Shown piece after piece: positions 1 to 12,000 of a DNA stretch of 64,000 nt. Source of the stretch: Silene conica (Eukaryota; Streptophyta; Magnoliopsida; Caryophyllales; Caryophyllaceae); contig CM055314.2 in NCBI GenBank assembly GCA_029255685.2, positions 6,466,399 to 6,530,398 of the forward strand, written 5' to 3'. Below the pieces are notes generated by a model. That model ran no database searches. It had not been told where the DNA came from and saw nothing but the letters and a program-made list of their open reading frames with translations. Positions within the stretch are counted from its first letter, which is position 1. The number at the start of each line of letters is the position of its first letter. The position numbers were made by a program, and so were the translations under genes.

Positions 1-760
1 TATTGATCTAGATTGGAAAATATGAATTGGGTATTAAGCAAGATTGGATTTCGTGAGATGAGTAATAGAGACGGTTTTAAATGATGATTCATGTCGGCCG
101 ATCACAAATTGTTTTGGGAGTAGGGGAATGATGTTGTTGGTAATGTAGTGCAATAGCTTGATATGGTTGTTAATGAATGGAAATTGTGAATTGGGTAGTG
201 ATCTAGATTTGGAAATAAGACTTAGGTTATAAGCAAGATTGGATTATGTGAGGTGGATAATGTAGAGACGGTTTCAAATGATGATTCATGTCGGTTGCGC
301 AAAAAATTGTTTTGGGAGTAAGGCAGTGATGTTTTTGGTAATGTAGTGAAATAGCTTTGATATATTTGTTAATGGTTGGCAATTCTGAATTGGGTATTGC
401 TCTAGATTTGGAAATAAGCGTTGGGTATTAAACAAGATTAGATTTTATGAGATGGGTAGTGCAGAAGTCGGCGGATTCAAATAAGGATTTATGTCGGCCG
501 ACACCAAATGATTTTGGGAGTAAGGCGGCGATGTTGTTGGTAATGTAGTGCAATAGCTTTGATATGTTTTTTAATGATTGGAAATTCTGAATTGGGTATT
601 GATCTAGATTTGGAAATAAGAGTTAGGTGTTTTCCAAAATTGGATTTTGTTTTGGTAATGTAGTCTAAGAGCCTTAAATTGTTTGTAAATGATTGGAAAA
701 TATGAAGTGGGTATTTTACAAAATTGATATTCTGAGATGGGTAGTTAATGTAATTGCTTG
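1..760. repeat. ~200 bp tandem repeat, about 3.8 copies
   Basis: The motif GATCTAGATT (or close variants) recurs at about 5, 200, 399 and 601, giving spacings of 195, 199 and 202 bp. Other landmarks recur in the same order in each unit: TTTTGGGAGTA, GGTAATGTAGTG, TTCATGTCGG and GAATTGGGTA. The last unit is internally shortened. Units differ by many substitutions, so the array is not recent. It lies upstream of the first visible DRP1 exon, most likely inside that gene's first intron. No coding exon was found in it; the small reverse-strand reading frame across it is a by-product of the repeat. Confidence 0.85.
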
Positions 761-1150
761 TTGTAGAAGGAAACCTGAGAAGGCGTTTAACCATTTAGGT
801 TGAAAGGTGATTGGAGTGGAAGATTTGTGTTTGTGGTTAGAATTGCCATGTGAGAATATTTTGTGTTGATGAAGATTGGTTTTGGAGAAGTCGGTTTATA
901 GATGTAAGCAACTCAACATAGTATAAAATCTCGCTAAATTTGGCCAGTCTTGCCTCAAATTGCGGTAAAATGTGTTCACGGTGATCTTCGAAACCTAAAA
1001 AAAATCGTCACATTTCTGTATTTGCGACCATGATTTGAAGTCATCATGTCAAAGAAGGAAATAGGAAAGAATGTATTGAAAAAGGATTTGGTTTATATTA
1101 GTGATTGAATTTCTGACATTTTTATGGTTGATGTGTTGGATGACATTCAG

Positions 1151-4100
1151 AGTTCTGGGAAATCGTCTGTGTTGGAAAGTATTGTTGGGAGAGATTTTCT
1201 TCCTCGTGGATCTGGTAAGGCTTTTCGTTGATGTTATGGTCTGTGAATTGTAAAATGATCAGTTCTACTGAGTATCACAGATAATCTAGGTTAAATTTCG
1301 TTTTCTTATCATGTGAAGGTATTGTAACGCGGCGACCACTGGTCCTTCAACTTCACAAGACCGAAAGTGGAAGTGAATATGCAGAGTTTCTCCATGCTCC
1401 AAAGAAAAGGTTTGGCGATTTTGGTAAGTTACTTTCTTTGCCAAGTGGTTTGCAATCTTGGGAATTGTCTCTTAGATGGTAGTTGTTCAGTCAACTGTTT
1501 TTTCAACTCCTCTTACAGATTTGGCTGGTAATATGAACAGGAAATGTTCCCTGTCTAGTTTTTAATGAGCCGTTCGTATTATATGGCTAAATGCTATTGT
1601 AATGGAATACTAAATGCGTTTGCTTTTGCACTTATGGTGGTAATCATTGTTTTATGCTTATGCAGCTGCTGTACGTAAAGAAATTGCGGATGAAACTGAC
1701 CGTATAACAGGAAAAACTAAAGCAATTTCGAATATCCCCATCCACCTGAGCATCTATTCACCACACGGTATGCATCTCAAGTAACAGTTGTAATTAATGT
1801 ATTAACAATGTCTATTGATTTTCAATGAAATGCTTAATTTCTCTCAATGAAGTTATTGTCCGTTATTAAATGCGGCATTGTAAGACCAGTTTTGCTTCAC
1901 GGGAGTAATTCGATAGGATGGGACTATGAGAGTTTATCTAGAATTGCTATTTGCTCTTGGAGTTTTTGGTAATGGGTTCTTTTGGAAAGTTAATGGATTA
2001 GCTTAGCGGCCCTAGCCCTCTGCTATTCGTTATGTTAAAAGTTTGTCATTAATTTCGATTTGTTTCTCTATCTTTACTGATCTGTTGTTGGGTTCTTCTG
2101 CAGTTGTGAACTTGACACTTATTGATCTTCCGGGGTTAACAAAGGTTGCTGTAGGTAATTTCCTTGACATTACTCAAAATAGAATAATTATATCACTTGT
2201 CATGTTTGTTGCTGAGATTGCATTCTGATCACCTAATTTTCTTGTAAAAGTAGTTTGAATAATAATAATGCTTGGCTTTATGCAGAGGGACAACAAGAAA
2301 GTATTGTTCAAGATATTGAGAACATGGTCCGCAATTATGTAGAGAAGGTGAGGGATTTTTTAGCTAATTAGGAAATTAGGGAAACACTTGATGAAATTTG
2401 TTTGTCTCTAGTATTCATGCTTCTATTTGCCACTGAATTGATCATCTCCTTCTAATAACTCTCTTCCTCGTTATATTTTTAATCTGAAGTGGGCTATCAG
2501 CTCTCATGATGCATAGTATGAGCTTCTTGCTTCCTGGCTCCTGCTATATCTCGATGAGCAAGGATCAATTATTCAGATTTTTAATGTGGCAAATCGTATT
2601 TAGTTGGTTCTGTACTACTTACTGTAGTCGCATCTCCAATGTTAAAACTTGGTTTTCGTGTTGGGGATCAAATCAAAAGATATGGTCTATGGATGCGTTG
2701 GATCTCCTTTCTTGACCACCCTCCCTGTTCCTCCTCCTGAGGGTCAACCTTCTGTCCTTCTTCCTTTCCTTCTCATCCCTCACCACCTTCCTCCCTCCCA
2801 GATGACCTCCACTACCTCCACTGCTGGCCTTCATCCCATTTTCCTTCTCACAATCTCGTTTCTGACTCCTCAGTTTAACCAAACAAAATCTCAGATTCAC
2901 AAAAAAAATGACTTAGACTACAAAAACCATGTTCATCACTTACCATAGTATTTATGGGGAATATCTGGTTTAAATGTGTGATTGAGACCCGGGTAGTGCG
3001 TAGCTGCGCTTCGGATGAACCCGGTGGTGTTGTGTTTAGTGGGGAATTGGAGATGGTGATGAGTTTGTGGATTAGTGTTTTATATGTTGGGTTAAATCGT
3101 AATATGGACTATGGTATTCATTTGCCTTATTAAGTTTCATATTCATGTTCATAAGAATTGCGACCGTATATTGTTAGAAGAACACAAATTATAGGGGGAG
3201 TTCTTCGTATGGTTCTTTGCTCTTGTGCTCAGTTGCTACTGAATAATTTCCGATCTTAACACGATCCAATTATTAGCTGAACCAAATGTTTTGCTTCAGG
3301 GTTCCTACTTGGCTCTCATTTTTTTTTTCTTTTGCTTTGCAGCCCAACTGTATTATCCTGGCTATTTCTCCTGCTAATCAAGATATAGCCACATCAGATG
3401 CTATAAAACTTGCTAGAGAAGTTGACCCATCAGGTAACCCAGTTTCATTTGTCCTTTAACATTGAAACCACTTGAAAATTTTAACACACCGTCTCGAATC
3501 TAGGATTTTAGGCTTGTTATTCACTCTTTCTCTTTCTTCTGCAGGGGAAAGGACTTTTGGAGTTCTGACTAAACTTGATTTAATGGACCAAGGAACCAAC
3601 GCCCTGGAGGTATGTATATCTCTTGTCATATGATTATTCGATATTGATTATTGACGAGGATAGTTTTTCCGCCTGAAAAATAGAATATTAAATGGATTAT
3701 ATCTAATATAATAGGTTCTTGAAGGACGATCATATCGATTACAACATCCCTGGGTTGGTATAGTCAATCGTTCACAAGCAGACATCAACAAAAATGTCGA
3801 TATAAATTCTGCTCGTAGGAAGGAGCGAGAGTATTTTGATTCTAGTCCCGAATATTCTCATTTGGCACATAAGATGGGTTCTGAGTATTTGGCAAAGCTT
3901 TTATCTAGGGTAAGCATTTTCCTTTAATGTATCAGCTACTTTTAATCTGTTTTCGTTCGTGCATGTATATTCCTTAAAATTTATAAATTGTTCATTGGCA
4001 AAAACTGATGCTGATGGGTCATTTTCTTTTCAACCAGCATTTGGAGGTTGTTATTAGACAGAAAATACCTAGTATCATTGCCCTCATCAACAAGTCAATT

Positions 4101-7100
4101 GATGAAATCAATGCGGAGTTGGACCGTATTGGCAGACCTGTTGCAGCGGATGGAGGGGTAAGTTTGAAGTTCCATATAATTTTAATTTTTTATTGATGTT
4201 GGCTTGTATATTCATTACACTAAAATTTCTTTCCTTGTGTATGCAGGCCCAGCTTTATACCATATTGGAAATGTGCCGTGCATTTGATAAAGTTTTCAAG
4301 GAGCATCTCGATGGAGGGTAATTTTCTTTTATCTTCTTTTATTCAACTTATGATGCATCCCATCATATCTCAGTTGTCTTCTTCAACTCTGTTTGGAAAC
4401 ACAGAAGCTTACGGCCTCTATTTTCGAAATATGCCTCTCTAGGAGTGTGTTTATACAGTTGGTTTTGCCGTCTTATGAAGATTATTATAAGAGAAAAACT
4501 ATTTCATACCTTGTGGATTTGAGTCATTTGACTAATTGAAATTCCAATACAACCGTACGGGGTTTTGAAGTGTGTGTTCGTTCCTCTTTCATCTTTTGGC
4601 CATACTTGAAAGAAAGTATATTCATGCTGAAGGCGTACTTGTTCTTGGATAAACTCGTGTTACTTGCTTTTTTCGCCCCATTTAAAGAGGAAACTATAGT
4701 TACAATGAACACGTCATAGCCTTTTAGGCGATGGTAATGGTGGATGCAAGTAGTCAAAGCTACCTAAAGAACGCAATGAGCGTGATAGCCATCAACATTT
4801 TGTGTAAAGATCTACGTTTATATACATATACATGTGTTATGAGCATTATGGTCATGTTACTAGTTACAAAATGTAGATGTAAATGAATGCCGTACGTCAG
4901 ATTGTCCTTAGATTTCATCACTTGGTGATGTCGTTTTACATCTTAAAGTACTAAAGTTTACTTTAAATATGTGCATTTGGTCTCTCTTACTCAGCGTAGA
5001 TAGGTTCTCAGTGTTGCTTAAAATAAGGGATATTTCTCTTTATTACTGTCTTGAAATCTTTAAACTAAATACTCTTTCAGGCGGCCTGGTGGTGATCGCA
5101 TTTACGGGGTTTTTGACCACCAACTGCCTGCTGCTATGAAGAAGCTCCCTCTTGACCGTCATCTTTCAACATCAAATGTCAGAAAAGTTGTAGCAGAAGC
5201 TGATGGTTACCAGCCCCATCTGATTGCACCCGAGCAAGGGATTAGAAGACTCATTGATGGATCTCTTGTATATTTTAAAGGCCCAGCTGAAGCAACAGTT
5301 GATGCAGTAATTCTCTTAACTTCTCATTTTTTTCTGCAAGAATATGGCATGATTTTTCACAAGAATATTTTGCAATAGTGGTAGGATTTTACTTAAATAA
5401 GAGGGGGCATAGCTTTAGATGAACATTTTATTTGAAACTCCGCTAATTAGAGATTTAGAGTATACTTTGTATAATTACTTAAGATTCTGTATTATATTTG
5501 TGGCGGGGTGGTGTAGTCTTATGCCCAATAAATGGTTTGCATAGGTAGCCTGTTGAGAACTACTCCGTTTTTTTTTTCGAAGTAAGAATGTATGTGGTAC
5601 ATATCATTTGCCACGAGTAGGACCATTGCACATCGGTTTGCTATTTTAATTGCTTTGAAGCTCTTGTGCTACTTGAAGATAACATCGTGCATTTGTGTCC
5701 TTCGCAGGTCCACCTCATACTCAAAGAACTTGTAAGGAAGTCAATAGCTGCAACACTGGTGAGAATTACAAATTTACAAACTTGTTTGATTTTTGTTGTT
5801 TTCTATTCAATTTCTCCTATGTTGGATGCGTTCGCAATGTGGATGGGAGGGAGGGAAAGGGATCTGTGGTGTTTCTATCGCAAATCATTCCAATATTGGA
5901 GGGATTTTAAGATGGCGGCTTCTTGGGTGACGATGGATCCTTTTCCCTCGAACCCAATTTACTAATCAAACGAGGGAATATCTTCCTCCCGCAATTAGTT
6001 TTTGGTTATCAAGTTCGAGACAGCTCAAAAAGTCTTTCAGGGCAGAGAGGCAGGAAGAGTAGCTTCACATGCTGTACTCTTTTTAAACATTGTTAAAATT
6101 GTTTCTTAGCAACACTACAAAGTGTTACATCTAACTGATATTATCTGCTAAATTTTAGGAGCTTAAGAGATTCCCATCTCTCCAGAGTGACATAGCAGCT
6201 GCTTCAAACGAGTCTCTGGAAAAATTCCGTGATGAAAGCAGGAAAACTGTGCTGCGTTTAGTGGAAATGGAGTCAACTTATCTAACGGTGGAGTTTTTCA
6301 GAAAACTTCAAATGGAACCAGAGAAGACCCCTGCTAATCAACCAGGACAACCAAGTCCAAACGCAGATCGTTACACTGATAATCATCTCAGAAGGATCGG
6401 TACGTTTGTTATTCTTGAGAAGGAAAACAATCTTAAAGTTTCTCGAGTGTCAGTAATGATGTCTTTATTGCTTTCTTTAATGGTGGCAAATGACCAAACG
6501 CTAGCTTATGTGTGCATTCTGTAAACCCTATGTTCTTCCGACTCAACCACATCAAATTAGCCACCTTTATTATCAGGGTGATATGCTCGGATTAGGGAAG
6601 CATAATTTAAGGTGCAAGGGTTCCCGAACTTTGCAGCAATTTTTTTCGCAAATTGGTCTTCTGACATAAATAACATGAACATTGTAATATGGCTCTGTTT
6701 TGTTCATCAGGATCGAATGTCTCTGCTTATGTCGGCATGGTTTGTGACACATTGAAGAATTCGATTCCTAAGGCAGTTGTTCATTGCCAAGTGAAAGAGG
6801 CCAAAAGAGCACTTCTTAACCAATTCTATGTCAACATTGGCAGAAGAGAGGTAATTATGCAATTCGGTTTCAATTTCTGTAATCGGTTTCTCCCTTGTCC
6901 TTTGTTCGCGCATTTGCTTTATTTCAACCACGTGCTGCTGTCCTCGTTTTATAACAGTAGTACACATTCTCCTTATTTTCCAGAAAGAACAACTTAGTGC
7001 CATGTTAGACGAGGATCCCGCACTGATGTCCAGAAGAGAGTCGTTAGCAAAGAGGTTAGCTTTGTACAAGTCTGCTAGAGACGATATCGATGCAGTGGCA

Positions 7101-7112
7101 TGGAACAAGTGA
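1151..7112 (+). CDS. DRP1: Dynamin-related protein 1 (DRP1C/DRP1E type), 5' exon missing at window edge
   Basis: Plant DRP1 proteins are large GTPases that polymerise at the cell plate and at clathrin-coated pits and drive membrane scission. Exons: 1151-1214, 1319-1423, 1666-1767, 2104-2154, 2286-2347, 3343-3433, 3545-3609, 3715-3909, 4038-4157, 4247-4317, 5081-5306, 5708-5758, 6159-6399, 6711-6850, 6984-7112. They join in frame into 570 residues plus stop. Visible motifs are the G1 end SSGKSS, G2 region [10 protein letters not shown]3 DLPG and G4 TKLD, the stalk ([28 protein letters not shown]) and a C-terminal GED-type end ([19 protein letters not shown]). Family members are about 610-625 residues, so some 44 N-terminal residues ending in VVGGQ should lie in an exon left of the window; AGT at 1151 follows a good acceptor. 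The sequence is intermediate between Arabidopsis DRP1C and DRP1E, so the letter is uncertain. Confidence 0.95.
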
Positions 7113-7501
7113 AAATAACAATGGGGTTGATTTTAGGTCACGCGTGGACTCATCTGCTGTTCGCATAGTTTTGTGCTTTATGAGGGCTCTCATTCTACTG
7201 ATTACGATTGTAATTCTTTTTACACACAACAATGACTCTTTTGACGCCCTTCTCTTATGAAGACGGTTAAAAGAAGATATGAGGTAGCATTATTCGTGAC
7301 TGTTGGCAGAGTATTTTCTGCGATTATACAACCCGATGTTCACAGCTTGTAATGATACAAAAGATGTACGAGGTTAAAACCAGTTGATATTTAGCCAGTT
7401 TGCTGGTAACTCGACTTTTACAGCTAATTATCTGATGTGCGATGATATGACAGACTCTAGGCCATCTTCTTACTGACAAATTACTGAAATGTCTGTCATT
7501 A

Positions 7502-8103
7502 CTAAATAGTCGACATACGGCTTCTAAGGCTCTCCCATGTCAAACCCTTTTCTATATAATCGATGTTGGTGGGATCGAAAGGACCTTTAATCCGGTCTAT
7601 CGACTTGATCAGAGCTCTTTGTGGCAGCACACTCTTGGATGGGTCTGGTGATGTCTGATAGCTCAAGCACGACGAATAACCCTACAAAAATAACGTTATA
7701 GTTTGTCAAATATAACACGGAAATGAGACAGAAGATCTGTCTCGTTATCTACCACGAGACGAGGAAGAGGTGGATAAAGGATAATGACCTTAAAAATGAG
7801 GACCTCAACTTCTTGATCATCAACCAAAGCAGTTACAAGAAGAGCTTCTTCTCTATTTGATTGACTATATAGTTCCAATATACCAATTTCTTCATTATAA
7901 CCATAGTCTTCATTTTCATCCTCTATATCAATTCTTGCTCTTCTCCTTGCTTTACAACATGTTACATTGATTCGGGTTTCGAAACTACTAATGACATTCA
8001 AATTATTCTTCTTGATGGAATGCACTTGTGCATGGGTTGTTGTTGTTGTTAGAGGTGAAAAATGAAGGATATGGCATAGCTTGTAAGAATAGTTGAGCAA
8101 CAT
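7502..8103 (-). CDS. Conserved plant protein of DUF7734 type, probably plastid-targeted
   Basis: Two exons on the reverse strand, 8103-7789 and 7681-7502, joined by a GT-AG intron, give 164 residues. The N-terminal ~50 residues are rich in Ser/Thr and basic residues with few acidic ones, like a chloroplast transit peptide, and lead to KARRRARID. The conserved core follows: DENEDYGYNEEIGILELYSQ, ALLVTALVDDQEVEVLIFK, then, across the splice junction, GYSSCLSYQTSPDPSKSVLP and IKSIDRIKGPFDPTNIDYIE. I recognise this as a land-plant family of unknown function that I believe is catalogued as DUF7734; the number is from memory. The gene is tail to tail with DRP1 (389 bp apart) and head to head with NDUFS4. 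The second exon is easily missed because reading through the intron gives a plausible but wrong C terminus. Confidence 0.88.
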
Positions 8104-8315
8104 AAGGCAAAATTCTATGGATTGTTAGATGTGTTAGAAATGTTTTGTGGTTCCAAAAAAGAAGATAAGTTTTGGTTGTTTTTTGGTTTATATAAGTTCA
8201 AAAGTTGAATCCGTTTTTTAAATAATGCTAAAAAATGAAGTTATTGTCGTTTTGGGTTGAAATTGAAAATAATTGTCAAAAGGGTGTTCATATAAGCTCG
8301 GGTTTTTGGTTAGTA

Positions 8316-8738
8316 CTGAGCTTAAACACGTTCTAATGGCGTGTATCAAAACACGTCATACCTAATGGCGTGTCTTATGCCTTAAACACGTCACGCCCTA
8401 TGACAGGTTTCCCTTATTTTATTTTTCAATAAGTCTCCCTTGTGATGAGTTATCGGTCATAAGCTTGTGACGGGTTGAATAACACCCACATGCTAGATAA
8501 AACACAAAAGTAAAGATGCATAGATAATCGTAAAGGTTTGTCCTTATTTTCCCAAATGGATTTTATTTGACCCATCGCAAGCTTGCGACGGATACTACCC
8601 GTAACAAATGAGAATTTGTGTTTATTTTTGTTTGTAACTTTTGTGATTGTGCAAAATTCGTATTGAACAAACACGTCATTGGCAATGACGTGTTCCACTC
8701 ATTAAACCCGCCATTGGATATAACGTGTTTAGGCTCAG
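8316..8738. mobile_element. Outer MITE-like element with CTGAGC..AAACACGTT inverted ends
   Basis: The left end reads CTGAGCTTAAACACGTT followed by AATGGCGTGT variants. The reverse complement of the right end reads CTGAGCCTAAACACGTT followed by AATGGCGGGT. The interior has further copies of AACACGTCAT and is interrupted by a second MITE (about 8447-8626). No target duplication was identified. It occupies the divergent interval between the DUF7734-type gene and NDUFS4, so it may carry or disrupt promoter sequence for both. Confidence 0.6.
8447..8626. mobile_element. 'GCGACGGATA' family MITE, copy 1
   Basis: It starts near TCGGTCATAAGCTTGTGACG and ends AAGCTTGCGACGGATACTAC then ACAAATGAGAATTTGTG. 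The GCTTGTGACGG / GCTTGCGACGG pieces and the AAATGAGAATTTGTG terminus recur at 30606-30806 and 31795-31985, defining a dispersed non-autonomous family of about 180-200 bp. It lies inside the outer element at 8316-8738. No coding capacity. I could not fix the superfamily because no clear target duplication was found. Confidence 0.6.
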
Positions 8739-8804
8739 ATTTCTCAAGCCCATGTGATCATCATTTTGACAAATATTTTCAGAACCAATCCAAAATAGGA
8801 TGCG

Positions 8805-8905
8805 GCTCAGTAGATACTTTTCTTTTGTCTTATCTTTTCTTGTGAATAATATTTTACCGTCACAAGTTTGCGATGAATATGACCGCAGTAAATAAAAATT
8901 AGTAA
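8805..8905. mobile_element. 'GCGACGGATA' family MITE, partial copy
   Basis: CTTTTGTCTTATCTTTTCTT, then a gap, then CCGTCACAAGTTTGCGATGA and TGACCGCAGTAAAT match in order the right half of the copy at 31795-31985 (CTTTTGTCTTATCTTC, then CGTTACAAATTTGCGACGGA). Only this half is visible, so it is a fragment. Confidence 0.5.
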
Positions 8906-9090
8906 ATTTTAAAATAAATCAAACAATTTCCTATCCATTTTTTATCGTGTCATTTTTTACGACCTCTAATCGCATACTTGAACCGGTAAAGATTAATGAT
9001 CGTCCCTAGGATTTGACGCTCGCTTACTCGTTGCGATTGCGAAGTATTCATTCCAATTTCTCGAGACGAAAGGGAAAAAAAACGATAACA

Positions 9091-12000
9091 ATGGCGATTT
9101 CTCTGCGAAGAGCAGCCATGAAAATACCTCGAATCAATGGACCTTCAATCTTATCTTTTAGATCCTTCGCTTCGAATTCCGACGCCGTTGTTGAGCTCCG
9201 AACCGGTGAGATCGGTATGGTTTCCGGCATCCCCGACGAACACCTCACTCGCCGTGTATGACTGTTTTCCTCTTTTTAATTTCTGTAATTCATGTATTCC
9301 TTAGGTTTTTTACTGACTGTTAATTGATTCATCGATTATGCGCGTTTCAAGTTTGAAGTTTCGATTACACCTCATTTTTTAATTAGTTGCTTTTTAATTG
9401 AGGATTCTTAGTTTAGCTTTTTCTACTGATTGTTAATCGATTGATTAAACACATTTCGATTATCGATTATAGTTCTTTTGTTTCATGTGTGGATTCGTTG
9501 CCTATTAATTGAGCATATTCTTAGTTTTCTACGATTGATTGTTGATTGATCGATCATGCGCGTTTCGAGTTTCGATTTTCAATTGCAGTTCATATGTTTA
9601 GGTTGCCTGTTGATAGAAAATGGCGTAATTTTATTTGTTTCAATCGTGGACTACAGGTCTGTGTTTCATATGTGAAATGTGAATTATTGGTTCGTTAAAA
9701 TGAAATTAGCGTATTGTATTGTAGGCTTGTAGCTCGACATTGTCGCGACCATATGCATTTTGTTAATGATAACCTCAATTATTTGTGAACCGAGTTTAGG
9801 AGTTTGAGGTAATTGTGTGGCTGTATATAGACATTATAATTGAAATAACCTAAACATCTCGAGCTTTTGGAAATGTGACACTTATTGCGTTCTTTGATTA
9901 CATGTGTGCTGTACGTGTTTCATTTTGACCTGATTTGTGTAGATTTAGCTTTGAATTTCCGTCATTTGGAAAGTCTGGTCTGGTTTGTGAATAATGGTTG
10001 CAGACAGCAACCATGGAGCCTTAGTTCCGAAAGAACTTGGGGTGCTTCGGTAAAGCTAACATGAAAAGTTGTAAGGAATAGTGAGAAAAATTGATAGGAT
10101 AGGAGAAAATAAATGAGTCAAATAGTTAAGGAAGAATAATGAGTTTCAGTAGGTGAAGCATGAGAGGATTGGGTGAAAATGTGAAATAGTTACAAACTCG
10201 GCATGTTCTTCAAATAATTTCTATACATGCACTTTGCTCCTCCCTATTCAATAGCAATATTCTCGCCAATCCTAAGTAGACCATATCACTTTAATCGCCT
10301 TCATTCAAGTATTATTAGATCTCCATCTACCTCTGAACAATGCTTTAATTTCCCCGCCCTTCGTCCTCTTACCCGATGCCTTATTTGGTTCTCGTTTCAC
10401 ACATTGGAATCAACGTTCGAGTATCTGTCCGACAACCTTTAGTTCCTACTTCAAATAAAAATTACTCCACTCTTAAGATTATGTGGCCAATGTTTATCAC
10501 ATTTAGATAATAAATACTCACTCCATCTCAGTCAACTAGCTCCATTTTTCAAAATATTTCCTCACACAAGATAGCAAATGACACTAATTAAGTGGAATAG
10601 AGAGTATTGGATAGTAACTTTCATTTCCTGGCCTCCCACTTAAATAATCGTACAGCTACTTCACTATAATAGCTAAACTGAAGAGCAAATCACAATTCGA
10701 AGATTGATAGAAGAAACTCAGTGATTCACCAACTTTCTTCAGCCACTGTACTAAATTTATCGGAATTTTTGCAAGCGTTTTATCCTCAAGTTGTCTAATA
10801 GTTACATCCAATCACGCTCCTGTTGGCTGTTGCCTTAGAACTTTGCCTCATAAAATTATTGCTTACGGTTTTTTCAATTTTTTTTTTTCTGACCTTTAAG
10901 TTATCAATATGTCAGATAAAGAAGTAAAAACATTTTAGATGTAGAATTTTTTCAAGATATCTCTGTTTTTGTTAATTATTTCAGTTAGCTTCTGCACTTG
11001 CATTATGGTAGAAATGCAGATTCCTTGGTTATATCGGGGGAATGGTGATGTGATGATTTTGAAATTTGATATCGTTTCTCTTTGTTGTTTGACTTTGGGT
11101 ACAATTTAGGATGGGTAAGACGATTTTGCACCTTTAGCGCATCCTATATTAAGCCTATTACCCCTTGGTGACGTATGATTACGTATTATTTTCAACTGTA
11201 TCCATGACATTAGATGTTTGTCAGCTTTATGATCATTTTCTTCTTGTTTTCTGAGATGTTCCAATCGGTAGTATTTTCTTTTTCTAGAGTATCTTCTTTG
11301 AATGAGGGGGTTGTTGTCAAAGGTACATGTAATGGTGAAACCATCTTGTGGGTTACCTACATGATTATGCTGAATTTTGCTACTCATGGAAATGTATATA
11401 ACTAATTTTATCTTTATTTGATCACAAGGTTATAATTACTGTCATGTTGGATCTTTAGCTTTCTATGTTTTAAGTTTCAGAAGAAGTTTTTTCTTTCTGA
11501 GTGTCGTTGAAGTTTTTAGGAGTACTTTTTCATATGTCTTTTAAATTCTGAATGCAGGTTATGATTTATTCACCTGCTCGTTCTGCATCGCAGCAAGGTG
11601 CTGGGAAAGTAGGGAGGTGGAGAATTAACTTCCTTTCCACACAAAAGTAAGTGGTTTGATTTATTGTTATAGCCTACTACATAACTCGTTTTGTTAAGGA
11701 ATTTATATTTATATATTTTCTTTTCGAAAGAAACCATTTTTTAGGGAAGACATTGCGCAACATATTTCTTTTTATTTTTTTTATTTTGTGTAGTTTTTGT
11801 GTTTGTTGGTAAGTGTATCTTTGGCTGGGTTTCTGTGTTGAAGGACAATAGTTTATATCTCCGTTATTGAAAAGATTGAAGTAGAGTGTCTAAAAGCGTT
11901 CCCAGATCCCTAGCATACCCTTGGAAAGTATGTGGCAGATTGACGTCTGATTCTCTTTGTGTATCCTTGTTGAATGACGTTATAGATGGGAGAATCCGTT

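Noticed and set aside
2649..2948. 99-codon frame rich in Pro within DRP1 intron 5
   Set aside because: It lies in an intron between well-defined exons at 2286-2347 and 3343-3433 and has no recognisable domain; the composition comes from a CT-rich stretch.
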